The translations under genes and the position numbers were made by a program. Below, piece by piece: positions 46,667-57,726 of a stretch of 64,000 bases of DNA. Below the pieces are notes generated by a model, which saw only the letters and a program-made list of their open reading frames with translations, ran no database searches and was not told the DNA's origin. The stretch lies in NCBI GenBank assembly GCA_010094025.1, contig ML991788.1, forward strand, positions 310,001 to 374,000, read 5' to 3'. The stretch is from Viridothelium virens. Taxonomy: Eukaryota; Ascomycota; Dothideomycetes; Trypetheliales; Trypetheliaceae. The stretch's first letter is position 1, and each line of letters starts with the position of its first letter.

Positions 46667-48944
46667 GAAGATGGAACTTCTCGTCGAGCAAAGGTTATCA
46701 AGTCCAGTATTTTGATGTGTTGACCTTATAGATCAATAAGTAAATCCCCTTGATTGAGTTGTTGATTGGGCGACGAGCTTGAATTGTTATTTCTGCCTGG
46801 AAAAATCCTTAGTGGTTACTGCTTTTCAATCTTCTAATGATGTAGATATGTGCAGAGATATTCACTTATGGGGAACAAGAAAAAGTAAGCAACACACCTC
46901 TAACGTATTTTCGCATTCACTGCGCTCACAAGAATGAGATACAGTGCTGACTTTTCAATTGAGATTACCGGTGCCCTTGGAGCTACATACGGTGACAAAC
47001 TTCATTTGGCAACACAGCAGTCGATGCTCAGCTTTCTCGACAAGTCAACATTCGTTGCTATACCCAAAATAGTAAATTCCGAGAATGCAGAATGAGCTTA
47101 CAAGCAAGCCATTCTCTGTCACAGAATTTCCAGATTTGCACCAGAGGAAATCATAGACGAAGTGATATAGAGGTAACGTGACTCCCATAGGTCTTTACTT
47201 GATCAGTACTAGAGACGTCACGACCGATATGTTGCTCACCTACTGAGTCTGCAATACCTATACCAAACAAGATTTCACATTGTTCTGTAGTTCTCAACCA
47301 CGTAAGGCAATGCTATAATCCATGTGACCAACAAGTTCAAGTAGATGGTCTGATAGGCAGAGTGGATGAAGAAGAGGAGGCCGATCAAAAACAATACAAA
47401 AATGCAGCTCTTGGCAATCCCGGAGTTCTGCACCCAGCGAAGCACTGACACCGAACAAGCTACAAGATTGATGAGACCATGGTACCCCAGAAAATCTAGC
47501 GGGTAGCAAAGCTTCACCGGAGGTAGACACTGGGGATTCCCAGAGAAATTCCTCAAGCCGAGAGAGTTGGAAAGTTCTTAGAAACACAATCTGTCTTGGT
47601 TGAGGGTTGGCGGACAGAGATCAGCGCTCTTCTTCCTGCTTGCATCGGCTTTGCGCTGTCTCTGCGGCGCTCGTAGTCTCGGATTTCAGTCGTTGACGAC
47701 CCCATTAGTTGGAGATCTGATGGTGTGTACCGTATTCAGGTAGCACAAATCCAATATGCGAGCAGCTAAGGTCCAATCGCCATTGAACACCGATCTACAT
47801 TCGAGAAATCGGATTTGAATTATTGCTGCCCGTCTGCTGTACATCCTTTTGACACAATTAGAGGAAACGTGTCTGCTTCTCGGCAAACACCAGATATAGA
47901 GAAACTCCGCGCGTTCCGTGCCGTCCACTTAGATGGCGTGAGGATGGTACAAATCAGCAGCTGACGGGCTGAATCTGTTGGTCGGAGAGTGGTACCTGCT
48001 CATTGGTTTAGAGCAGGAATCTTACATATATCTCTATTCGCGAACCGCACCGAAAGCAGAAGGCGCTATAAGCTCATTAGAATATCTTGTCAGATACTTG
48101 CTCTCATTGCTGCGGGAGACGATGGAATTGAGACGTTATTAGCAGTCTCCGCATTACTCCGGATTCTACCGTAGCGACAATATCCCTGCCTGCTTGTTGC
48201 CCTGCATAAGTCTTGGAAAATCTCTCTTTCCCTTCCTTATCTCTGTTCTTTGTTTTTCTATCAAATATGCGAGCAACTCGCTACAACGACACGGTTCGCT
48301 GGCTGGTAGACGCGCCTAGATGACGATATCGTGGTTGCTCTGGAAAGGCTTGTGATCTCCAGCTCGCGTTCCTCAACGCCAGAGTCTGTTCTGGCCCTGC
48401 GGGTCCAGCTAATAAGCCGGAAGCACTGACGAAAGCACCCGAATTTCTACCGTACGGCACCCCATGCGTTCGTTCCCGCAGCTCTGCGAAAATCTCTGGC
48501 TCCCTCCGAGCCCAGCAATGCATGAATCGCTTCCTCGAATAGTCTGATGCATCCATTCAAGCGCCATGGCTGCTTATCTTCACGACGGATGCATATTGCG
48601 AATCAGCCTTGATATGACTCGAGCACGACGTTGCGAATACGCCGCTTGCTTTCCCGGATTAACACGGGACATAGGTCTCACGCAGCAATGCATCGGTGAT
48701 GAAGCTTATTCAACGTATCTGCGGGATGGCCAACCAGCATTTATCGATGTTAGAAGGTATCGGCGTGCTAAAAATCGAGCACCATTAGCGGAGCAATTGG
48801 TCTGTGTAAACACTTGAGTGGTGTAGATCGGTCGATTGACTCTTCATACTCCGATTTATTTTCATTCTGGGAATACGTGCTACTTGCAAACCCAGGAGAT
48901 CTAACCTGCAGGTTCGGGATCAGGATCCAGTGCCTGCTGTTACC
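46667..48944. other. Intergenic, 2.3 kb, with an unidentified hydrophobic frame
   Basis: Cyclase promoter and regulator promoter lie here. A frame on - at 47275-47556 (93 codons) is strongly hydrophobic, with two or three likely helices (CIFVLFLIGLLFFIHSAY). A second on - at 47686-47928 is unremarkable. They may be pieces of a lost membrane protein gene of the cluster, but I cannot place the family. Confidence 0.35.
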
Positions 48945-50453
48945 ATGTTTGCAACGTTGAGGTGTACAAAAGACAACTTCTTCGTCAAAAATTCTCAATA
49001 CCAGACACCTGGGACTGCATTCAGACCTCGGAACTTAGCTTGCAAGAACTGTCGGGAGAAGAAGGTGAGTCCGTTCTTGGGCACTATACTAGAAGCTAGA
49101 ATTTACTGCTCACCAGCCTCCGTCAGCTTCGATGCTCAAGACAGAAGGATGGCTGTAATGCTTGCAAAGAAAACAACATACAATGCATCTACAATAAGCA
49201 AGCTAGCAGAAGAAGATCGAAGCGACGTGCTCAGTCTCCGAAAGCTCTCACGGACACAGCTAGATCCCAGTCCCCTGCAGGGGCACGCAATCTCTCGAAC
49301 GAAACCCAGCAATTGCTTGGAGCTAGCATGGACACCGCAAGCTCTATGATCGAAGACGACGCTCGTAATGATGACGCGATCATATCAATATCGCTATCGA
49401 CGACTAGTGAACATGTAGATCCACTGGAGGACCCTCATTCTGTCTTTCCGGAGAGTGATCCATTCCCCGAAGAACAGACGCGACCTATAAGACCTAGGCT
49501 AGACTTCGAATCGATATCCACGGACACGGCCGATCAAATCTTGTGCGACTCGCATGATATTCTCAACGGCGCCTCAGATGATACAGGTATTGGGAGGACT
49601 GAAATATCCATGCAGATGTTTTACTGATTTAATGTACATAGCCCTGCATTGGTCGCACTCCGCTGAGTCCATCCTTCCCTCCTTGTCTGACTTCTGTTAC
49701 CCAGGCAGTCACAAGGAAACTATCATACCGACATTGAGATCTCCAATCACATTTTTAGAGCAGGCCGTGTTCAGATCAAGTCCAGTACAAACGAACGGCG
49801 AACAGAATGTTACCAATTCTTCAGACTCCAGGGCTTCTTCGCACAACGGAACCGACAAGTCTTCGCTCGTGGATTGTCGGTCATCCCCCTTCGGGCGAGA
49901 CTGTATGGCAAACGCTCTTAACACCTTCGAAGCGGTGGAGGTTAAAAAAAGCCGACAAAATAAACTTCCTCTGGACCAACTACTCTCTTTCAACAAGAAC
50001 GCCATCACAAAGTGCAAGATCATGCTCAGCTGTCAATCATGCAATTATCCGCCTGGGTTCAACATGTTATTAATCACCATTCTTCGAGGTCTCACCTCAC
50101 TGCTCCAACGGGTCTCTGATACCCTTAAGGAGAACTCTTGCAGCCGGAGTCTCTCCCATGCTACGTCACTAGATGGGTGCTCCCCGCGCCAGGGTCTGGT
50201 CGATGGATCGCTTCCGAATGTCGGCCCGAATGCGCTCGGTGGATACATCATCGATAGCCACGAAGAGCGAGACCATGTATTGTGTACCCTGGCCTCTCTA
50301 CAAGTCAATGCATTTGCACTTTTGGCGCATCGAGTAAAAGCAGAGGCAATTGCATGGAATCGTGCAGTCCATCATGAGATGATCAGTTCTATGGAGGACT
50401 GCTTCGCGGACATTCGCTCGACATTGAGACAAATACAGCAGACCCTATCGTGA
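48945..50453 (+). CDS. Zn2Cys6 transcription factor, AflR type (probable pathway regulator)
   Basis: Three exons, 48945-49064, 49127-49586 and 49642-50453, encode 463 aa. Splicing intron 1 builds a perfect binuclear cluster: C33-x2-C36-x6-C43-x6-C50-x2-C53-x6-C60, read across NLACKNCREKK and LRCSRQ. A basic linker (SRRRSKRRA) follows, then a long acidic Ser/Asp-rich middle, and a C-terminal helical region with LLSFNKNAITKC, CQSCNYPPGFNMLLITILRG and IRSTLRQIQQTL. That region resembles the AflR regulatory domain. Such factors bind TCG-N5-CGA and switch on the genes of their own cluster. It is divergent in strand from the cyclase and both P450s. The ATG at 48945 starts MFATLRC. Confidence 0.85.
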
Positions 50454-50766
50454 ACTACTCAACGCGATGCATCAGGGAGTGACATTATACATTGGTTACC
50501 GTCATACAGCTGAGCACCCATTTCTTCACCAGTCTACATATACAGGCATGAGACTTCTCCAGCGACAGCTTTACAGGACTTGAGCTTTCACTAAGTATAA
50601 TATTTTAAAAATAGTCAGGAAAGAAGTATAGATCCAAGAGCTACCTGTAGAGTAGTATCTCCTATTCATACTCTGTAGAACCCGGGAGTCCTCAAGGACT
50701 TCTTAAGCCTTGGATGTCGGTGGCCCATACGTTCTGCCGTCTTCCGATGATAGAATTGCCAGATTA
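50454..50766. other. Convergent 3' flanks
   Basis: Short stretch between the stops of the regulator (+) and the decayed P450 (-). Nothing seen. Confidence 0.4.
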
Positions 50767-52360
50767 TCATCCCGCCTTCCCTCCTTGCAGCACTGAATTT
50801 TCGAAGCGCACCGTTTTTGGTGTTCTTTTCTTCATCATCACAACGGTTTTTTGATCTGGCAAGTATTGTGTTTCGAAAGGAAGGCTTTGAGGCCGACCCT
50901 TCGAGCGCTGATTTTCAGTGAAGTGAAAGTCGTAATTGATCAACAAATATGCCATGAACATCTTAATCTCAGCAGCAGTCAAAATCCTGCCTGGACAGGT
51001 GTGGCGGCTGTGACCAAATGCCATGCTTTCCTTATTACGAGCGGTATACGAGGTGCGCGCTGCTGATACATTCTCATAGTGTTGGAGTTCCGCAAATCGA
51101 TATCCGTCAAAGTCCAGAGGATCAGGGTGCAGCACCGGATCCATGGCGATCGCATGAGAAGGAACGCCAAATTAGTTCCTTGACGTATGACAAATCCATC
51201 AGCCAGACGGATCTCGCGGTTAACGATTGGCTCAAAGGTAGATACAGCACATTAGTAAGGTTCCAAAGTCCACTACCATAGCGATGATCACACCTGGAAG
51301 CAAAGGATTGAACATCTGACTCTCTTCCATAATACTATTCAGCTTGGTGAGATCTGATGAGGCCGAATTTGTTTGGCCTCCGTATTCTTTGAATACTTCC
51401 TGAAGCTCCCGTCGGAGGGGGTCCACATACTCTGGCATTTGACAAAGATTGTACAGTAGCTGCATCGAGCCGCTGCACTTGCGTCTATGGCAGCGAAGCT
51501 GACCTTGAGTTGAATCATGGAGATAATGCTATGCTCTTTCTCTTCATCCTCTGCATTTTCGAGAATCCACTGGAGGAAATCATCCGGCCTCTTCCTGCGG
51601 CTCTTTCGCTCTTTCGAGATAGGCGTGATAACTCGTCGAGCACTTTTATAATAGTCGCCAATTCTGCGGATAGCAGGTATGAAGATCGAACATAGTCTCC
51701 TTAGAGCTGGTGGAATGCTTTTGATCGTCTGATCATCAACGGATCCATCTTCTGGGAGATGAATAGTTGCATTTATCCACACGTCGTCTTTGATCAGCGA
51801 TGTTCCGCCGGTCATTCTACTGGTTGTTTGTGCTACGATTCGAACGAAACGCTGGGCCATCTTCACTTCCGTCTACTCTAGGATATTCTCGTCAGTCGTA
51901 AAGTTAGGGTTTTCTATTCAGTTCGTTTGGAAGCATAGCTTACCCTTACATCATGGCATGTCAAATGCTTCGAATGCTTCAGCAATCTCCTTCATTACTT
52001 TGGGCAGATGAGACTCCAGATCACGATTTAATGGATGCCTTCCCACTCGAGCGTGGAGCATTGAGCGGTCACTCCTTGTCATGTATTGGGCTTCAAACAT
52101 CTCAAAAAAGGTTCCGACGAAGTCGAACTCGTTGGATGGAATATTCCGACTTCTTCAACTTGCTCCGGAGGAATCATCAGACGCTTTCTGGCGGGGCTGG
52201 GTACGTAATACAGTCTGCCTTTGTATCTCTGCTATCCCTCGAGGAGCACCTCTTTTGCGTGACCTCGAAAATGCTTCCTGGCATGTATCAGATCTTCATT
52301 CGGACTGAGTCCAACAATCTGCACGTTTGCAACATATTTTTGCTGTCTTCTCTTAGATTT
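50767..52360 (-). pseudogene. Decayed cytochrome P450 of the terpene locus
   Basis: The minus strand carries P450 pieces in the right order. They are an N-terminal part with FEAQYMTRSDRSMLHARVG, a middle part with RRPDDFLQWILENAED and VSFAAIDASAA (the I-helix region), LYNLCQMPEYVDPLRRELQ, FEPIVNREIRLADGFVI, and the haem-binding loop FGHSRHTCPGR. The order matches fungal P450s of the kind found in many metabolite clusters. The coding frame is broken at about three or more places that short introns do not explain, so I read it as a fossil of a once working cluster enzyme. The upstream limit is approximate, and no start codon could be fixed. Not every break is certain, since unusual splicing could hide some. 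Confidence 0.7.
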
Positions 52361-53397
52361 CAAGAGAGAATATATCACAAAGCTGCTAAGTGCAAGAGTA
52401 GAAAGACAAAAAACAAATTGGTTAGGCAGATTGTCCTTCGATCGAAGAGCGTAAAGATCTCCGTTACCGAGTGGTCCATAGTTCTCTCTCTGAATTACGT
52501 TTGAGATCTGCGTTCTTATCCTCCCAAATTAGTGAGGTGCAATATCCTAAGACTCCGAAAGTATCCACAGCTCCTTTCCAGTGGCTGCTGCATTCAAGCA
52601 AGGTCATCGATGATATTACCAGTCCAGCTCTTCCTATTTAGGAAATGTCCGTAGCAGGCAACTTTCATACTTGCTTTCTATTTTAATTGTTTCCAGAATG
52701 GGTTTACCCAATGGAGTCAGCATTTATCGAGCCCGATTACAGCGTTACTGCCTATGTTGTTTGGAATTGATGACACAAACACAATAGAATTTACACCCAC
52801 CTGTACTACTACAGCTGATCCACTGTCATAGCGCACTCAAGACTTTTTCTTCTTGATTATCTTAACGAGATATCTAAGGCCAGGTGCAGTATAATTAGGC
52901 CAGTTAAGAAATGGGCTGTGTCAGTCTTGAACACCTCGCTCGAGATTTACCTAAAGAGGAAATTTCCGATCTCACATGCTATGCTGGGATTGCAATAATC
53001 CCATGGATGCTTTTTGCATAATGGTGAATTTATGGAGCTTATACAAGTACGTTAAGTTTGTTCCAAGAGTGGTCCATATGTGTGATAGAATTACAAAATC
53101 GTCCCAAAAGACAGAGAAAGTCTTGAGAATGATACGAAAACAATATGACCTCAAAATAAGCCGTAGGTTTCGAGCAACTAGCTAAATCCGTCCACCTAAT
53201 CCTTGGTGATTCCAGGGTCTGCTCCATTTGAAATAACGGTGGATGCCTGTCATAGCCAACCAATGACAGGTTGTCTTTGAGCACCAACTTCATAATCTCA
53301 TCCTTGAGGTCCCATTATAGGGCAATCTGCATGGCATCGTATCAAGCGTTGACAGCGGTTACTGGTACATGTCATTGACACCATGTGACCGCCGAAC
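52361..53397. other. Intergenic
   Basis: Between the decayed P450 and the intact one. No further motif seen. Confidence 0.4.
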
Positions 53398-55363
53398 TCA
53401 ATCCTGTCGTGGTTTGATTCTTACTCGAAGCTCCGGTTTCTGCCACAAGGTATGCATACGAGAGTCGCGGTGCCAGTCAAGATTTCGACTGATGAGTTCG
53501 AAATTGCATGTCCAGTGCAGCTTTGCTAATGTGGTGCGTAACTCCATCCAGCCAAGACTATACAGAGTCAGCATCTGATAGAACAGAAGAATTGTCCCGA
53601 TTCCAAAATGACCTTTTGCCAATACAGCCTCGAGGTCCAAGAGAGAAAGGCTGTGAAGCAGCTAAATTATCCTTTTCATTTTCCGAAAGCCATCGGTTAG
53701 GCTCAAAGTTGAACGGGTTTTCAAAATTTGCCGGACTCAGTGACGCTGCGATAGGGTTTGTAGAGACAGTAGTCTGCGTTCAATTAGCCGTTTTGTCACA
53801 AATGGTTTCTAAGTTTTTATATTGGCATATACCCCTGCCGGTATGAAATGCCCATCAACCGTATCTCCGCCTTCAGGTACTAATCTCGGCAAAGCGAACG
53901 GCAGCGGAGGATAGATTCGAAGTCCTTCCAGTATTACTGCATTGAGGTACTCCAGAGAAGTGGTCGATGCAGCGCTTATTTGGGAATAGGATGTAAAGGT
54001 ATTTCTTATTTCTTCCTTCAATTTGGTCGCAATGACTGGTGAAGTGAGGAGGTAGTACGTGATACAGGCCAAGCACGTCGCCGTTGTTTCACTTCCGGCT
54101 ACGACAAAGTCTGACGCATGTGCTGCTACCTGTATATCTGAGACTTTTTCCGGGTCTCTCTCCTTGAGAATCCGAGTGAAAAAGTCTTTACGGCTCGTGT
54201 CTTTGGAAATCCGTCTGTTGGTGCACAATCAATAAAAGCCAGGCAAAGGTATTCAAGGGCTTTCTAACATGTTCACAAGCTCGATGGAGTATTTTTCATT
54301 TATCTTCGTATCCATGACAGCGCTCTCAATCGTACCTGGGATGAGCGTCTTCAGTACTTTAGCGATCGCTGGGAAACGAGCGAAGCAATCCGCAATTGCT
54401 CCTTTGGTCATCGCTCCAGTTATTCGAGCTATCCAAGGATGGGTCTCGCCTGACGAAGTTTTAGCTTGTTCGATCAGTATTCGGATTTGCTTAGCAAAAT
54501 ATACCAGACTCAATTCCATGAAATGTTTCGCCAAACGCAAGATCCCCGATTATATCAAACGTCATCCTTGTAAACCATTGAGCAATATCGATACCCTCTT
54601 CACTACACATTCCGATACGTTTGATAGACTTGTCGATCACATCTGAGATCAGATACTCCTGGTCTGTCAATGAACCCTGTGAGAAAGCCTGCGAGAGATA
54701 TCTGCGCATGCTATTGTGGACGACAGGATCACGTTCACTGACGATCGAGCCACATTTGTCTGCAAAGCTACCCCCTTCGTAAAACGTGCTCTTCAGAAAT
54801 GGTTTGTGACTGGGTCGATATTCGTATATGTCCCTCCAAGACGTTGCGGAATTGAAGGAAAGATCATTTGAAGCGATTCGGACGACAGAACCTGCGTCCA
54901 ATATCCAAGAGATTAGCTGAAGTTGATTGGAGGAGCAAATAGTGATTCTGCAACTAACCGTATTTCTCATGTAGCTGGAGTATCTTACAGGGCTGTTTGC
55001 CACCAAGGAACCAGTGGCAATACTGATACTGGAGAGCATCTGATAAGCTTTGGCGCCCGCCAATGGGGCTGGTGATTTAAGGAAAAGCACCAGAAGTCTC
55101 ATATGCATATAATACCGAAACTTAAAAGTACCTACATTGCTCACGGCAGCGGTCCATGGGCCAGGGAACTTTCTTAACGGATGGAAGAAAAGATTATAGA
55201 GTCCCTTGGATAGACCATTGAGAATAATCTATTTTCGCCATCAGACTGCAGTCGGGATGTTGAATACGGATGACAAATAGAGGGGTCATACCATAAGAAA
55301 GAAGGTAAGAAGGGTTCTTCCGTTTAGAAGATATTGCAACATTTGTACCGAAGGTATCGCCAT
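53398..55363 (-). CDS. Cytochrome P450, CYP65/TRI11-like
   Basis: Eight exons encode 501 aa in phase: 55363-55292, 55228-55136, 55028-54959, 54891-54505, 54449-54269, 54214-53833, 53773-53613 and 53557-53398. The start MAIPSVQM leads to an N-terminal membrane segment that runs into LYNLFFHPLRKFPGPW, a classic fungal P450 beginning. Further marks are LHEKYGSVVRIA, FADKCGSIVSERDP, the oxygen-binding helix AHASDFVVAGSETTA, the ExxR region LEGLRIYPPLP, PNRW and the haem loop FSLGPRGCIGKS (cysteine about 445). The enzyme sits in the ER membrane and would hydroxylate or further oxidise a small molecule; with the cyclase nearby, a sesquiterpene is the obvious candidate. CYP65 members act in trichothecene and other terpenoid pathways. 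All introns are 50-110 nt. A TCG-N5-CGA site lies upstream. Confidence 0.88.
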
Positions 55364-55615
55364 TGTTGGTTATATCAGAATTCGACTAATCACAGCAGAT
55401 AGAATATCAAGGTAAAGATCGATTCTATTGTATAGCACCCGTGTGAAGTATGGTGACTAATAGTGCGAACGTGCTAGGATTATACACGACAGTCGGGCCT
55501 TGGTAACTTGAGTTCTTGTTCTACCCTAGAACTTCTGTGGCTAGGGTTAAGTGTTCAGGTCAGCAGCTCCGGAGATTACGCTATGCAGTAAAGGGGTTTC
55601 CCAAAACGGTATCGC

Positions 55616-55626
55616 TCGAACACCGA
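55616..55626. promoter_or_regulatory. TCG-N5-CGA site before the intact P450
   Basis: TCGAACACCGA lies 253 bases upstream of the P450 ATG. It is the consensus for AflR-type regulators, and such a regulator is 5 kb away. A random match is expected about every 4 kb, so the evidence is modest. Confidence 0.4.
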
Positions 55627-56579
55627 GATAAAATGATCCATGATGTTGACCGGCACACGACCGGGGATTGGTAAGGTATGAACGCTGAGGCGTCGTGGAC
55701 CGGTTTTTTTATCTACAAGGACGTAGAATGAACCGGATTTTCCACATTACCTAACACAGAAGAGACTAATGCGAATTGACAATGGAGCAAGCAATCCAAG
55801 TTGGCGACAGACTAGTTTCACAGCTTTAGTCTCGACTCTCTCGAGATTCATTGGCAATGCACCAGACCATAGATACTCACCACTGTTCTTCAAAAGCCCA
55901 CGGGACCGAATGGATGTTTATTCAGCGAAGAATCGTAATATAAGCAGATAATCTAAACAAGGCTTCATGGTGTAACAGGGCAGAAGTGATCCCTACCTAC
56001 CTCCTAATAGGTGCGACCCAGAATCACGTGATGATGTTTGGAATTACTGCGGACGGTAGGTATCTACCAAGGTAGGTGGAGGATCCGTGCCCACCCAACA
56101 GACTGCGAATATAATCGGTTCACGTTGCAACGTATCGAAGTTTGAACACTTTGCCATTGAGACTTCCGTAACATCGAATTGACACGTAACTCGTAAAGTT
56201 TTCCTAATTAGATGTCGCTCAATCTCAAACATGGAGCTATCTGGGTCTGTTTAGCTTTCGAGATTAAAGTAGCTGTTGCCACAGCAACTGTAGTATTTGG
56301 GCAAATTATACAGTGTTAAACATCAAATTTTAGATTGTCCAACACGTATCTTCACTTTCATCTTCTTGACCAAGTATCTCCTTATAACACAAAATGATAT
56401 CCCTGATCAAGCTCAATAAGCGTGGTTTGGAGTACAAATTCAATCTCCTTTTACTGAGGTAACATTCCCTTTTAAAGAAAGACAAATACGTAGAGTTGAT
56501 ATAAATAAGTGACAGTCAAACCCCGAGTAGAGGTCATACTGGGTTGAATAATACCCACTGGGTGTGGCTGGGTTCAAAT

Positions 56580-56713
56580 CAGTGTTGTAAGAAATAGTAG
56601 ATTAGTAATTACTATTAGTTAAATAGTAGTTTACTATCACTATCATGGGATCTGTGTTACTAAGTTATTTTTACTTGGTAAAATACTAATTATTTAGTAA
56701 ATTGACATCACTG
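56580..56713. mobile_element. hAT-type MITE, 134 bp
   Basis: The ends are CAGTGTTG and CATCACTG, an imperfect terminal inverted repeat of the hAT type (CAGTG start). The flanks are GTTCAAAT (56572-56579) and GTTCAGAT (56714-56721), an 8-base target duplication with one change. The inside is AT-rich with AGTAATTACT and TAGTTTACTA words on both arms. No coding capacity. Confidence 0.75.
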
Positions 56714-57726
56714 GTTCAGATTGCCCCTTGCATGAGGCCAAATATTCGTAAAAATATGGGAATGAATCATGCGAACTTCCCCGTCAGATTTCCGCTTAAA
56801 GAAGGGCCGAATAGTGCGAAACCAAATGACCGCGAGTTAGAAAAAGAGAGAAAGGTATGTAAAACAGTAGGTAGTAGACACTTTGTTCGGGAAGCCACTG
56901 TCGATTTTAAAAACCCCCCATGGCTCGTTGATGTACCTTTAGCCCCCTTATAGCGATTCCAGCCTAGAGCAATCCAAATCAAGATATTGAAAGAAAAGCC
57001 TTGTCGATTGAAATATGCAGTGCGAATGGTTATCGAGAGACTGGAATAGGATCAATGCTTAATCACGAAAGGAAATGTCAGGGCTACATCTCAACAGTTT
57101 TGTCCCAACAAGGACTCTAACCCTCAACTCAGCTATAAGATGTGGATGACCAATGAAACTCAGACTTTTCATTGTGGCTTGCTACCGTTGTTCTGTCCTA
57201 GGAGAAGGTTATACACTGTTATGGGGATCCGTCTTCAGTACTTACGATTGCCACTTGCTAGCAGCATGGATTATTGGGGATGTCCTAGTGGGTGTTCAAT
57301 TCATCCTCTCACCCACGCGCGCGTCCCTGTATTGTTTTGTGGAAGAGATGACTCAACGCCACTTATTCCAGGGACAAGCTAATCTGTATTAATCATCTTT
57401 TGTCTCTTCTGATCTCTTTCCTTATCTTCGAGACGTAGCGCGAGACGCTTAGTGGTGCATGGTATTGATGAGACAGATCGCGTCAGAAGTGCGGGAAGCT
57501 GGAGATCAGGAATAGTGTCACGAGAATACGTCTCTTGAGCTGCCTGGTTTAGTACCAACATTATTGAGTCCTGGTTGAAAGAAGATGTAAGTAGTGTCGA
57601 GTAGCTGTTCTCTAAAGTCGAGGACTCGGGCAGGTCTATGAGACGTTGCTCTTGGTGAATTCCGTCTTCACTAAGACGTTGGAGTATTATGGCTTTTTCC
57701 TGAGGATAATGTCTTAATGCAGAGAC

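Larger units (their letters stand above)
55364..57726. other. Intergenic, 2.4 kb, AT-rich, with a MITE
   Basis: It holds the P450 promoter and the hAT-type MITE listed separately. Short frames at 56702-56953 and 57140-57392 have no motif. No other gene is seen. Confidence 0.45.
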
